The notes beneath the pieces are model-generated. The model was not told the DNA's origin. It worked only from the letters and a program-made list of their open reading frames with translations, and made no database searches. Shown one piece after another: positions 26,815-35,439 of a stretch of 64,000 nucleotides of DNA; within the stretch, counting starts at the first letter, position 1, and each line of letters begins with the position of its first letter. The stretch is from an uncultured Spirochaetaceae bacterium (lineage in GTDB: Bacteria; Spirochaetota; Spirochaetia; Treponematales; Treponemataceae): the NCBI GenBank assembly GCA_902802305.1, contig CADCLG010000010.1:1-64000 (forward strand), in the 5' to 3' direction. Position numbers and translations under genes: made by a program.

Positions 26815-28001
26815 ATTTTTTCTCCATTGCATTCATCTTTATTCATTAGTTTGACAAAATCATCGAACAAAAAGTTTGTATCATGAGGACCGCCGCAGGC
26901 TTCTGGATGGAATTGCACGCTGAATGCAGGCATATCCTTATAATTTATACCTTCGCAGGTTCTGTCATTAACATTTATAAAGCTTTCTTTTGCATTTTGT
27001 GGAAGAGTAGAGCTTTCAACTGCATAACCATGATTCTGGCTGGTAATATAAACGCGCCCAGTTTCTAGATTTTTGACCGGATGATTTCCGCCACGGTGTC
27101 CGTATTTTAATTTTTTTGTCTGGGCTCCCTGCGAAAGGGCCAGCATCTGGTGTCCAAGACAGATTCCAAAAAGAGGGATTTTCTTTTCGCAGATTTTTTT
27201 AATTTGTTCTATTATTTCTGTGTTTTCTGCCGGGTCACCTGGTCCATTTGAAAGCATAACGCCATCTGGATTAAGAGAAAAAATCTGCTCAGCTTTTGTG
27301 TCGTAAGGAACAACGATTACTGAGCAATTTCGTTTTTCAAGTTCCCGCTGGATGTTTGCCTTTGCTCCAAAATCAAAAAGAACTACTTTTTTGCTTTGTG
27401 TATTTATTGGGCTCTCTTCTTGAATCTGAGAAGTCTTTCCAGTCTGTGCCTGTGAATTATCAAATGAACTTACGTGCTTTACAGCTTCTGTTATTTTGTA
27501 AGCTTTTATCTGTTCCAGTTCAGCAGAAAACTGTCCATCTGCAACTGCAAAATTTGCTTTATCAAGATTTTCAGCATATTTTCCACTTATAATCATGCCG
27601 TTCATTACGCCACTTTCACGGATTTTTTTTACAAGAGCACGGGTATCAATACCACAAATGCCTATAATTCCCTGGGCCTTCAAAAAATCATCAAGCTTTC
27701 CCTGACATCTGAAATTGGAAGGTTTATCACATTCTTCCCGGACAATATAACCCCGGACATAACTTTTTTTGCTTTCAAAATCTTCGTCGATAATGCCATA
27801 ATTTCCAATCAGAGGAAAACTTTGTGTTACAATCTGTCCGTAATAACTGGGATCAGTCAAAGTCTCTATATAACCAGTCATTCCTGTGGTAAAGACAGTT
27901 TCGCCAATTGTTTTTCCTTTTGCACCAATGGCATTTCCTTCAAACACAGTACCGTCTGATAAAATTAAAAATGCCTTTTCTTTATTATCCATACCTTTCA
28001 T
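26805..28001 (-). CDS. carA: Carbamoyl-phosphate synthase small chain (glutaminase)
   Basis: 398 residues; GAGG five bases before the ATG at 28001. The N-terminal CarA domain (AFLILSDGTVFEG, VFTTGMTGYIETLTDPSY) is followed by a class-I glutaminase with nucleophile Cys in LFGICLGHQ and the partner His/Glu in QFHPEA. A short Gln/Ser/Thr-rich insert (SSFDNSQAQTGKTSQIQEES) separates the two domains. It supplies ammonia to CarB through the tunnel of the complex. Leader hairpin at 28033-28087. Confidence 0.96.
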   Translation of the reverse strand: MKGMDNKEKAFLILSDGTVFEGNAIGAKGKTIGETVFTTGMTGYIETLTDPSYYGQIVTQSFPLIGNYGIIDEDFESKKSYVRGYIVREECDKPSNFRCQGKLDDFLKAQGIIGICGIDTRALVKKIRESGVMNGMIISGKYAENLDKANFAVADGQFSAELEQIKAYKITEAVKHVSSFDNSQAQTGKTSQIQEESPINTQSKKVVLFDFGAKANIQRELEKRNCSVIVVPYDTKAEQIFSLNPDGVMLSNGPGDPAENTEIIEQIKKICEKKIPLFGICLGHQMLALSQGAQTKKLKYGHRGGNHPVKNLETGRVYITSQNHGYAVESSTLPQNAKESFINVNDRTCEGINYKDMPAFSVQFHPEACGGPHDTNFLFDDFVKLMNKDECNGEKICH

Positions 28002-28032
28002 ATCAGCCTCAGATAAACCAGATAGAATAAAA

Positions 28033-28087
28033 AAAGGCGTTCATTCCACCTGCCGACAATAAGCCGGTAAATCGAATGAACGCCTTT
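28033..28087 (-). terminator. carA: Rod-shaped leader hairpin with U-tract before carA
   Basis: AAAGGCGTTCATT and AATGAACGCCTTT form a perfect 13-bp stem, followed on the minus strand by a run of T. The 29-base interior can pair further (CCGGC-TTATT-GTCGG). The hairpin lies between the putative carA promoter and its start codon, so transcription would have to read through it. Candidate attenuator; I see no PyrR-type loop or known riboswitch. Confidence 0.75.
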
Positions 28088-28103
28088 GCTCATTTCGACT
28101 AGT

Positions 28104-28152
28104 ATATTAAATTGCAAAAAAAAATGCAAATAGAGGAAAAATCGTGTATAAT
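28104..28152. promoter_or_regulatory. Divergent promoters for carA (-) and the phosphoesterase gene (+)
   Basis: On the minus strand TAATAT (28109-28104) is a -10 candidate with a weak -35 near 28129. On the plus strand TATAAT at 28147-28152 precedes the AGGAGG of the next gene by 12 bases. The two promoters are about 40 bp apart. Confidence 0.5.
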
Positions 28153-28180
28153 ATTTTGTTATCTAGGAGGTTATTACAAA

Positions 28181-29365
28181 ATGAATAAGTATTTAAAAAA
28201 GCCACTTGTCTTTGCAATTATTTCGACATTGGTTTCTTTGATTATCTTTCTTTGGTTTACGTTCTTGCCCGGAATGATTGGAACTTTTCACTGGCATACT
28301 TTAGTTCTCTCTGTCTGGCGGGGACTTCTGGCTCTGCTTTTTATTCCTGCAATTTTTGCAGTTATTTATCTGATTAAGCCAAATAAAGCAACAAAAATCA
28401 TATCCTTTATAATGTCAGGCCTTATTTTGTTCTTGTGGTGTGCTATTTTCCTTGGTTTATCAGTTATGTCTTCGGCAAAGTTTGACAGAAGTGGTTTGGA
28501 TATTATGAAGGTTGATGAACCTCTTCCTATAAATGCTGATAATCCTAATCCTTCAAATGAAAAAGGACTTATTGCCCATTATGCAGTAGCATCTGACCCT
28601 CACTGGGGTTCTGCAAGATCAAATGTAGAAGCAAGAAACAGTATTCTTGCTCAGATTGATGAATTAAATTATGACGGTTTCTTTATTCTTGGAGATGTTT
28701 CGGAAGTAGGACTTCTTGCTGGAAATTATAAAGAAGCAATTGAAGATTTAAGTGATAACCTCAAGCATACAAAAATCCGCGTACTTGCTGGAAATCATGA
28801 TGCTTTAGTAAATGGATTACCTTTGTTCCGTTCCGCATTTATGGACAAAAAGGATAAATGGTATTATCGTATGGATAACGGTACAGTTCATTTTATTTTT
28901 ATGAATATGCTTTGGGATACAGCTGAGTTCACTAAAAAAGAAGAAAAATGGTTGATTGACCAGCTTGAAAGTATTCCTCAAGAAGACACTGTAATTGTAA
29001 TTTCCCATTGTTATATTCTGGGGTCCGGCTATTGGGATGAAATGGCTCAGAGAAACTGGGGTGATATTCCTGATGTTGTTGACCGTCTGTGTCCTATTCT
29101 TGAAAAATATAATGTTGATTTGTCTATGAGCGGTCATAATCATTTCTTTGAACATCTTACAAAAGACAGTGTTGATTATGCAATTTTGGGTGCAATGGGT
29201 GGAAAACTCGATGAAGATTTAATCTATTCATCTCCATACTCAAAATGGATTAACAATACAGATTTTGGCTGGCTGGATTTAAAGATTTATAATTCTTATA
29301 TGGATTTGACCTTCTTAAATCAGTATGGAGAATCAATCTATAAAACCAGTATTAGAACAAGATAA
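28181..29365 (+). CDS. Membrane-anchored calcineurin-like metallophosphoesterase
   Basis: 394 residues; AGGAGG at 28165-28170 sets the start at 28181. Three hydrophobic segments occupy residues 1-110. The catalytic domain (about 135-394) shows the metal-binding motifs in order: SDPHWG, ILGDVSE, AGNHDA, ISHCYILG and SGHNHFFEH. The substrate cannot be told from sequence; relatives act on phospholipid head groups, nucleotides or proteins. The catalytic part probably faces outside the membrane. Convergent with the GH29 gene, 41 bp apart, without a visible terminator. Confidence 0.9.
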   Translation: MNKYLKKPLVFAIISTLVSLIIFLWFTFLPGMIGTFHWHTLVLSVWRGLLALLFIPAIFAVIYLIKPNKATKIISFIMSGLILFLWCAIFLGLSVMSSAKFDRSGLDIMKVDEPLPINADNPNPSNEKGLIAHYAVASDPHWGSARSNVEARNSILAQIDELNYDGFFILGDVSEVGLLAGNYKEAIEDLSDNLKHTKIRVLAGNHDALVNGLPLFRSAFMDKKDKWYYRMDNGTVHFIFMNMLWDTAEFTKKEEKWLIDQLESIPQEDTVIVISHCYILGSGYWDEMAQRNWGDIPDVVDRLCPILEKYNVDLSMSGHNHFFEHLTKDSVDYAILGAMGGKLDEDLIYSSPYSKWINNTDFGWLDLKIYNSYMDLTFLNQYGESIYKTSIRTR

Positions 29366-29406
29366 ACTTTAAGACATAAGACTGAGATACTGCTGCAAAA
29401 ATCAGT

Positions 29407-30771
29407 TCAGTATAATCCGAAAAATGATAAAATCGGGAAAGACCGACATTGGTTTATTGTCAGCCGTATCTCATCAGTCTTTACAGGTTTATCTAATCTT
29501 ATGATTTTTTTATAACCTATGACACTTCCCCTGTAGATGCACTCATAGTTACCTTTTATTTTTGCTTCAACCGTGTATTCTTCTATTCTCTGACTTTGAC
29601 TTATATCTTCCATAATTACAATGTATTTTATAGCTTCTGTCCTTTTATCATCAAAAGAAAAAATATAGGTACTATTTGTGCAAGGGGATTGTGCTGGAGA
29701 TGCTGGCACTGGATTAGTCTGCGAATAAAAAGGAGTGCTAAGATTTTTGCGAAGATAATCTCCAAGCTGCCGGAGCCTTTCAAGATCATTTTTATGAAAG
29801 AGACCGTTTGGCATAGGAGGGATATTCAAAAGAAAAGTCGCATTTCCACCAACAGAATTAATATAAATATTTACAAGCTCCTCCAGAGAGCGGACTTTAT
29901 CATCTTCATAAGTGTGATAAAACCATCCCGGCCTTATTGAAGTATTTACTTCTGCAGGGTACCAGATTAAGTCGGGTTCATTCTCCAAGAGCTTTCTGCT
30001 GCCTAAATCCTGGTCGTAAGCTGATATTTTTCTCTGCCTGAACTCACTGGAATCTTCTTTCTGGCTTTTTTCTTTGATTATTTCTGTGTCTTTTGTTCTA
30101 AGAGGAACAACGCTCCATTCAGAAGGGCGGCAGTGACCAGCTTCGTTTCCACACCAGCGAACATCCGGACCACAGACAGAAATACAGGCATTGGGCTGCA
30201 GCCGGCGAATTACTTTGTAATATCTTTCAAAATCATATATCTGTTTTTTACCGTTAGGACCTTCTCCACAGGCACCGTCGAACCATACAGAAAAAATATC
30301 TCCATAGTCTGTAAGTAATTCTTCAAGCTGATTGCAGAAAAAATCATCATAAGCCTTCCCCTGACCATAAAGAGGGCAATTTCTATCCCAGGGAGAAAGA
30401 TAGACACCAAACTTGAGCCCGTATTTTTTACAGGAAGCAGCGGCCTGGGCAACAATGTCGCCTTTGCCATTTTTGTAGGGACTGGCAGCTATTGTATGCT
30501 CTGTATATTTACTTGGCCAGAGACAGAAGCCGTCGTGGTGCTTGCAGGTAAGAATCAAGCCTGTCATTCCAGCACTTTTAATTGCATCTGCCCACTGGTC
30601 TGTATCAAGTTCCTTAGGATTAAAGATTGAAGGACTTTCTTTGCCGTCTCCCCATTCACGGTCTGTAAAGGTATTTACTGTAAAATGAACAAAGGCATAA
30701 AACTCCATTGCCTGATGAGACAGCTGTCTTTTACTTGGTCGTATTTGAATCAGTCTTTCTTCTAAGGTCAT
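29407..30771 (-). CDS. GH29 alpha-L-fucosidase, cytoplasmic
   Basis: 454 residues from the ATG at 30771, preceded by AGGAA. A TTG 15 bases upstream is less likely. No signal peptide. GH29 hallmarks: MEFYAFVHFTVNTFTDREWG, LILTCKHHDGFCLWPS, KFGVYLSPWDRN and the nucleophile Asp in VWFDGACGEG. The C-terminal domain is a short beta-sandwich. It would remove terminal fucose from imported oligosaccharides. It follows the GH5 gene by 24 bp in one operon, which suggests a fucosylated target such as xyloglucan (inference). Confidence 0.92.
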   Translation of the reverse strand: MTLEERLIQIRPSKRQLSHQAMEFYAFVHFTVNTFTDREWGDGKESPSIFNPKELDTDQWADAIKSAGMTGLILTCKHHDGFCLWPSKYTEHTIAASPYKNGKGDIVAQAAASCKKYGLKFGVYLSPWDRNCPLYGQGKAYDDFFCNQLEELLTDYGDIFSVWFDGACGEGPNGKKQIYDFERYYKVIRRLQPNACISVCGPDVRWCGNEAGHCRPSEWSVVPLRTKDTEIIKEKSQKEDSSEFRQRKISAYDQDLGSRKLLENEPDLIWYPAEVNTSIRPGWFYHTYEDDKVRSLEELVNIYINSVGGNATFLLNIPPMPNGLFHKNDLERLRQLGDYLRKNLSTPFYSQTNPVPASPAQSPCTNSTYIFSFDDKRTEAIKYIVIMEDISQSQRIEEYTVEAKIKGNYECIYRGSVIGYKKIIRLDKPVKTDEIRLTINQCRSFPILSFFGLY

Positions 30772-30795
30772 TTTTAATTCCTGCAAGCTTATTTA

Positions 30796-32052
30796 TTATC
30801 GATAATCCTCGTATTTTTTAGGAAAAGCAGCATATTCACCGATTATTACAGGGCGGTTAATTCTTCTCTGCCACCTTGCGTACATGTCAAAATCATTTTT
30901 AAGGTCATATTCATGCTGCCATGGTGTCCATACTGCTGTCATAGTTGTCCAGGTGGCATTATTAAAGCAGAATCCTTGAGGAGTATAATTGTGAACCTCT
31001 ATAATAAGATGATTTTCTGCTGGGTCGGTAACTTTGTCAAGAATCTGCATATCTCTGTCTGAACCACTGCAACCCCTTGGTGAAATTACAAGGTTTCTTT
31101 TTGCGTGGTTTCCACCTTGTGCACGAATTGTATCTACAAAAAGCTGGTTCCATTTATTTATGTATTCGATAGTTGACATGGGTGGAGCCCAGTTATCGGC
31201 TTCATCTGTAACTTCGTTCATACTGGCAAAAATAAGGCGTTCATCATAGTTTTCAAACTCCTTTGCAATCTGAGTCCACAGACTTTTGAAGCGTTCATTA
31301 TATTTATTGTACATTCTCTCTGTTGCACAAACCCAGCCATCGTGATGAGTATTTAAAATGCAGTACATTCCTTCATCAATTACATAATCTACAACCTCAT
31401 GTACACGAGCCATCCATTTCGGGTCAACAAGATTGTTTTCGTCAATATGTTCTGCCCAGGTACATGGAACTCTAACGGCATTAAAACCACATTCCTTTAC
31501 ATAGTGAATCATTTCTCTTGTAGTTACCGGCATTCCCCAGGCTGTTTCAAAGGCTTTTGTTGTAGTTTTGCCAGTAGCATCTTTTTCGCCCCACTGGATA
31601 ATCCAGCCGATTTCATCAGTACCTTCTTTTTTCCAATCATAACTGGTGGCATCAAGGGTGTTGCCCAGATTCCAGCCTGTTTTCATGTTGTGAACAGCGG
31701 TAGCTGCATCTTCTTCTACAAAGCCCGGGGTTGCTTTTGAATAGGAAAAATCTTCTTCCGGGTAGTTTGCCATAATTGCATCTATGATTTGCTGGCGGCA
31801 GGTAAGATTTTTGCGATCAATTAAATCGTTACAATCCCACCAAAAGCCTGTGTAGCCCGCTTTTCTACAAAGAGAATGAAAAAAAGTGGCATATTGAGCG
31901 ACATCGGCATCGTTCCAGCCAGTTTTTTCAGCAGCTTCTACAGGTTTTGAGTTGGATGAATCAGGATTTTGTGAAGTTTTACAGCCAGTTAGCGTAAGAC
32001 ATCCGGCAGTCATAATAGAAATAATAAAAATCAAGGATATAATTCTTTTCAT
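30796..32052 (-). CDS. GH5 endoglucanase-type lipoprotein, apparently circularly permuted
   Basis: 418 residues with lipobox LTGC (Cys24). Residues 44-100 (YATFFHSLCRKAGYTGFWWD...LIDRKNL...IIDAIM) look like the C-terminal end of a GH5 barrel: last helix, strand 8 with its Trp, then the closing LIDRKNL segment. The usual GH5 start follows at about 118 (MKTGWNLGNTLDAT), then AWGMPVTTREMI, NAVRVPCTW, acid/base Glu280 in ASMNE, HNYTP and nucleophile Glu406 in VIIGEYAAF. The frame stops 12 residues after Glu406, where a normal GH5 continues for about 60. So the tail appears moved to the front, and both catalytic residues remain. The similarity is to GH5 subfamily 4 enzymes (endoglucanase/xyloglucanase). 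It pairs with the GH29 gene downstream. Confidence 0.87.
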   Translation of the reverse strand: MKRIISLIFIISIMTAGCLTLTGCKTSQNPDSSNSKPVEAAEKTGWNDADVAQYATFFHSLCRKAGYTGFWWDCNDLIDRKNLTCRQQIIDAIMANYPEEDFSYSKATPGFVEEDAATAVHNMKTGWNLGNTLDATSYDWKKEGTDEIGWIIQWGEKDATGKTTTKAFETAWGMPVTTREMIHYVKECGFNAVRVPCTWAEHIDENNLVDPKWMARVHEVVDYVIDEGMYCILNTHHDGWVCATERMYNKYNERFKSLWTQIAKEFENYDERLIFASMNEVTDEADNWAPPMSTIEYINKWNQLFVDTIRAQGGNHAKRNLVISPRGCSGSDRDMQILDKVTDPAENHLIIEVHNYTPQGFCFNNATWTTMTAVWTPWQHEYDLKNDFDMYARWQRRINRPVIIGEYAAFPKKYEDYR

Positions 32053-32060
32053 ACTTAGAG

Positions 32061-32066
32061 TTTATA
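32061..32066 (-). promoter_or_regulatory. -10 element of the GH5-GH29 operon, close to the start codon
   Basis: TATAAA on the minus strand ends 8 bases before the GH5 ATG, with no ribosome-binding site between. Transcription would start about at the ATG, so the message may be leaderless. Confidence 0.5.
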
Positions 32067-32152
32067 GCAGATGATAAAATAAAATATGTATTTTTGTGCA
32101 CTTTTTTATGACATTTTCTGCATTCCAGCCTTCTTTTTTGCTTTCTAATTTC

Positions 32153-32180
32153 TTGCTTTAAAAAAAGAAGGTGTTATAAT
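32153..32180 (+). promoter_or_regulatory. Promoter of the FN3 lipoprotein pair
   Basis: TTGCTT at 32153-32158 and TATAAT at 32175-32180, spacer 16 bp, followed by AAGGAG at 32188-32193 before the ATG at 32205. Confidence 0.7.
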
Positions 32181-32204
32181 TCTCAATAAGGAGATGATAA
32201 CAAA

Positions 32205-33329
32205 ATGTTGCAAAAAAAAGTCTGTAAATATATCTTTAATGTTTTTTCCTTCTTTTTAATCTTAACACAAGCTCTTTTAGTGCTTTCCTGTAAAACAGAG
32301 ACAGAACCTGCTCTTACACAACCAATTGTAACGCTTACTCTTTCTGAAGATTCGCCCCAGACAAGTGTAATAATCAGCTGGACTCCTTCTGATGAAGTTA
32401 TAGAAGAGCGTGTTAATTATTTTATTGAAAGAAGTATGATTCGTGATGATGTACTTGATACAAGAGTTTTTGATTGGGAAGCAGATACGCCTCTTTGTAT
32501 AACAGATAATACTTGCGAAAGCGGGACAGAGTATACTTATATTGTAACAGCAAGTGTCGAAAGATTTTCGCTTTTTAACAGTAAAACTTATTCAAAAAAA
32601 TCAGAAAAAAAATCAATCAAGACTGCTAAGGATTCAAGGGTAACTTTGGACTATCCTAAAAACCTTAAGGTTCTGGCAGACAGCAATAAACGAAATGCCC
32701 TTACAGTTACCTGGGATGCGGTTGAAAATGCAGACTCTTATGAGCTTTATTATACAAGTTACTTCTGGAGCAATTTTAATGAAGAATTCATCAAAATTGC
32801 AGAAATTGCAGATACAAATGAAACATCTTTTATAAAAAACTATCTTACAAATGAACAATCATATACCTTTATGGTAAAGGCAGTTAACGGTGACAAATGC
32901 AGTTTGTTTTCTGCAAAAGCGAGTGGGCGTGTTCCTGCTTTAGAAAATCTAAGCAAAGATAAAGCCATTATGCTTGAAAATGGAATAAGAGAATACTTTT
33001 ATTCGAATGAAGATTCTTTATGGTTTAAATGCAAGCCCAACGAAGGTTTTCTGTCATTTTATTGCGAGGATTATAATCAGGAAACTTCCCTGTCAATCTT
33101 TCTGGAAGATGGAAGCCTTATTGCATCCGGGCTGCCTTTGTTTATACCTGCGGAAGGACAGGCTTCGGCTGAAAATCTTACTTTGTTAACTGTTTCAGAT
33201 GACCAGACTTATGATTATGCAGTAAAACGCAATATTAGGGCTGATATAGCTGGTTTTTCGTCAGATACTACTTATTTATTACGGATAGTAAAATACTATA
33301 GCCGTAATTTTTCAATTTGCGTGGAGTAG
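32205..33329 (+). CDS. Lipoprotein with two FN3-like domains
   Basis: 374 residues. The signal segment ends in the lipobox LVLSC. Two fibronectin-III-like repeats are visible (about 40-140, with VIISWTP, and 150-245, with YPKNLKVLADS...LTVTWDAVENADSYELYY). A C-terminal beta-rich part of about 125 residues (ENGIREYFYSNEDSLWFKCKP) is unrecognised. It probably lies at the cell surface or in the periplasm; no enzymatic motif is seen. The next gene encodes a second, shorter FN3 lipoprotein and starts 5 bp after this stop, so the two are co-expressed and may act together. Confidence 0.8.
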   Translation: MLQKKVCKYIFNVFSFFLILTQALLVLSCKTETEPALTQPIVTLTLSEDSPQTSVIISWTPSDEVIEERVNYFIERSMIRDDVLDTRVFDWEADTPLCITDNTCESGTEYTYIVTASVERFSLFNSKTYSKKSEKKSIKTAKDSRVTLDYPKNLKVLADSNKRNALTVTWDAVENADSYELYYTSYFWSNFNEEFIKIAEIADTNETSFIKNYLTNEQSYTFMVKAVNGDKCSLFSAKASGRVPALENLSKDKAIMLENGIREYFYSNEDSLWFKCKPNEGFLSFYCEDYNQETSLSIFLEDGSLIASGLPLFIPAEGQASAENLTLLTVSDDQTYDYAVKRNIRADIAGFSSDTTYLLRIVKYYSRNFSICVE

Positions 33330-33334
33330 GGATT

Positions 33335-34039
33335 ATGGCTTTTAGAAAAAATATAATTGGTCGATTTTGTCTTCTTATTCTTTTGACTGCTCTTTCTGTC
33401 TTTTTTGCAGCTTGCAGCAACATTCTTTGGGGAATAAATCGGGAAGCTCCAAAAAATCTGAGAGTTTCTTCTATAACTGCTGACAGTGCGGTACTTTCCT
33501 GGGATGAGGTAAATAAAGCCAGCCAATATGAAATAATGTGGAAAACAGATAACGATGGAAATTATTGGAAAAGCGATATTGTTAATGCAGAAAGCGGGAT
33601 AAACAGCTTTACGATAGACAATCTTATATATGAAAGGGAATATAAGGTTCAAATTGCAGCAATGTTTGAAAAAGGGAATAACCAATATGTTATGAGTAAT
33701 TATGCTACAACAAGTTTTAAAACCCTGAAAGATATTCCTCCAAGCGGCGAATTAGCCAGACCAGGCAATGTAAAAGCAAGCTATAATCAAGATAAATCTG
33801 CCATAAATATTTCCTGGGATGGGGTAGAAGCTGCGGCCTATTATGATGTAAATCTTAAAAGTGATGAATTGTATTTTCATGCACCTAGGCTTAATGTGCT
33901 AAACACAGTTGCTGCTCCAAAAACAGAATATATTTATTCAGACTATTTACCCGAAGGCAGGATTGTGATTAAGGTTGCTGCCCGTAATTCTGATTTTTCT
34001 GATTCCTGCAGATGGTCTTATGAGGTTGAAGTCAAATAG
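33335..34039 (+). CDS. Short lipoprotein with two FN3 domains
   Basis: 234 residues from the ATG at 33335; the GGAG of its ribosome site lies in the last codon and stop of the previous gene. Lipobox FFAAC. Two FN3 repeats follow (PKNLRVSSITADSAVLSWDEV at about 37 and RPGNVKASYNQDKSAINISWDGV at about 140), and almost nothing else. It looks like a binding or adaptor partner of the preceding lipoprotein. Function unknown. Confidence 0.8.
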   Translation: MAFRKNIIGRFCLLILLTALSVFFAACSNILWGINREAPKNLRVSSITADSAVLSWDEVNKASQYEIMWKTDNDGNYWKSDIVNAESGINSFTIDNLIYEREYKVQIAAMFEKGNNQYVMSNYATTSFKTLKDIPPSGELARPGNVKASYNQDKSAINISWDGVEAAAYYDVNLKSDELYFHAPRLNVLNTVAAPKTEYIYSDYLPEGRIVIKVAARNSDFSDSCRWSYEVEVK

Positions 34040-34140
34040 CTATAGTTTTCTCCTATAACTTTCTATAAGTTTTTTGTATATAACTATATCTTGCAATAAA
34101 TCACATAAACTCATAATATTTTTCTATAGCAAATTATAAC
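34040..34140 (+). promoter_or_regulatory. Promoter and repeated CTATA-type sites before metY-1
   Basis: CTATAG (34040), CCTATAACT (34052-34060), CTATAAG (34063), TATAACTATA (34077-34086), CTATAG (34124) and TTATAAC (34134-34140) crowd this spacer. TTGCAA (34091-34096) and TAATAT (34114-34119), spacer 17, form the promoter. CCTATAACT recurs exactly in the palindrome before metY-2 (61987-61995), so this may be the binding site of a sulfur-metabolism regulator. Confidence 0.5.
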
Positions 34141-34164
34141 AATAATTTATATGAGGTATTAACG

Positions 34165-35439
34165 ATGGAACAAGAGACAAAATGTATTCAGGCTGGTTAT
34201 ACTCCAAAAAATGGTGAATCAAGAATGATTCCAATTATTCAGAGTACAACTTTTAAGTACGACACCAGCGAGGATATGGGTAAACTGTTTGATTTGGAAG
34301 CAAGCGGATATTTTTACACTCGACTTCAGAATCCTACAAACGATTATGTTGCTGCAAAACTTACTGCCCTTGAAGGTGGTACAGCCGGAATGTTGACTTC
34401 TTCTGGTCAGGCTGCAAACTTTTATTCTGTTTTTAATATTGCAAATGCCGGGGACCATGTTATTTCTTCGGCTTCTATTTATGGCGGAACCTTTAATCTT
34501 TTTAATGTAACCATGCGCAAAATGGGAATTGATTTTACTTTTGTTGATCCTGAATGCTCTGATGAAGAGCTGGAAGCAGCTTTTAAACCAAATACTAAGG
34601 CTGTTTTTGGAGAAACAATTGCAAATCCTGCTTTGACGGTTTTTGATATTGAACGTTTTGCAAAAGCCGCACATGCTCACGGAGTTCCTCTTATTGTTGA
34701 TAATACTTTTGCAACTCCTATAAACTGCCGTCCTTTTGAATGGGGATGCGATATTGTAACTCATTCAACTACAAAATACCTGGATGGTCACGATGCTACT
34801 GTTGGCGGTGCTATTATTGACAGCGGTAAGTTTGACTGGATGGCTCATAAGGAAAAGTTCCCTGGTCTTTGTACTCCTGATGAATCTTATCATGGAATTA
34901 CTTATGCAGAAAAGTTTGGCAAGGAAGGAGCTTTTATTACAAAATGTACCGCTCAGCTTATGCGTGATTTTGGTTCAATTCAGTCACCAATGAACGCTTA
35001 TATGCTTAATCTGGGAATTGAATCTCTGGCAGTAAGGGTTCCGCGTCATTGTGAAAATGCTCTTAAAGTTGCCAAGTTCCTCGAAGCAAATCCAAATGTT
35101 ACCTGGGTTAATTATCCTGGTCTTGAAAGCAACAAATATTATGCTCTGGCAAAAAAATATATGCCAAATGGAACTTGTGGTGTTGTTTCTTTTGGTGTAA
35201 AGGGTGGACGAAAGGCTGCAGAAGAGTTTATGAAACATCTTAAAGTTGCAATAATCGCTACCCATGTTGCAGATGCTCACACCTGCATTCTTCATCCGGC
35301 AAGTTCTACCCACAGACAGCTTACCGACAAGGAACTTGAAAACTGTGGAGTAGGGGCAGATTTAATCCGCCTTTCTGTTGGAATTGAGAATGTCAATGAT
35401 ATTATTGCTGACTTAAAGCAGGCTCTGGCAAGTATTTAG
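34165..35439 (+). CDS. metY: O-acetylhomoserine sulfhydrylase (PLP enzyme), copy 1
   Basis: 424 residues, Cys/Met metabolism PLP family. Visible motifs: YTRLQNPTNDYVAAKLTALEGG, SSGQAAN, ASIYGGTFNLF, the PLP-holding VDNTFATP, the Schiff-base Lys in STTKYLDGH, and the C-terminal LHPASSTHRQL and IRLSVGIEN. It would make homocysteine (or methionine) from O-acetylhomoserine and sulfide (or methanethiol). A second copy with the same architecture lies at 62125. Cystathionine gamma-synthase is less likely from length and motifs. The stop overlaps the mnmA end by 4 bp on the opposite strand. Confidence 0.9.
   Translation: MEQETKCIQAGYTPKNGESRMIPIIQSTTFKYDTSEDMGKLFDLEASGYFYTRLQNPTNDYVAAKLTALEGGTAGMLTSSGQAANFYSVFNIANAGDHVISSASIYGGTFNLFNVTMRKMGIDFTFVDPECSDEELEAAFKPNTKAVFGETIANPALTVFDIERFAKAAHAHGVPLIVDNTFATPINCRPFEWGCDIVTHSTTKYLDGHDATVGGAIIDSGKFDWMAHKEKFPGLCTPDESYHGITYAEKFGKEGAFITKCTAQLMRDFGSIQSPMNAYMLNLGIESLAVRVPRHCENALKVAKFLEANPNVTWVNYPGLESNKYYALAKKYMPNGTCGVVSFGVKGGRKAAEEFMKHLKVAIIATHVADAHTCILHPASSTHRQLTDKELENCGVGADLIRLSVGIENVNDIIADLKQALASI

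Noticed and set aside
28046..28074. PyrR-binding loop in the carA leader
   Set aside because: The interior does not match the PyrR consensus loop known from Bacillus attenuators.
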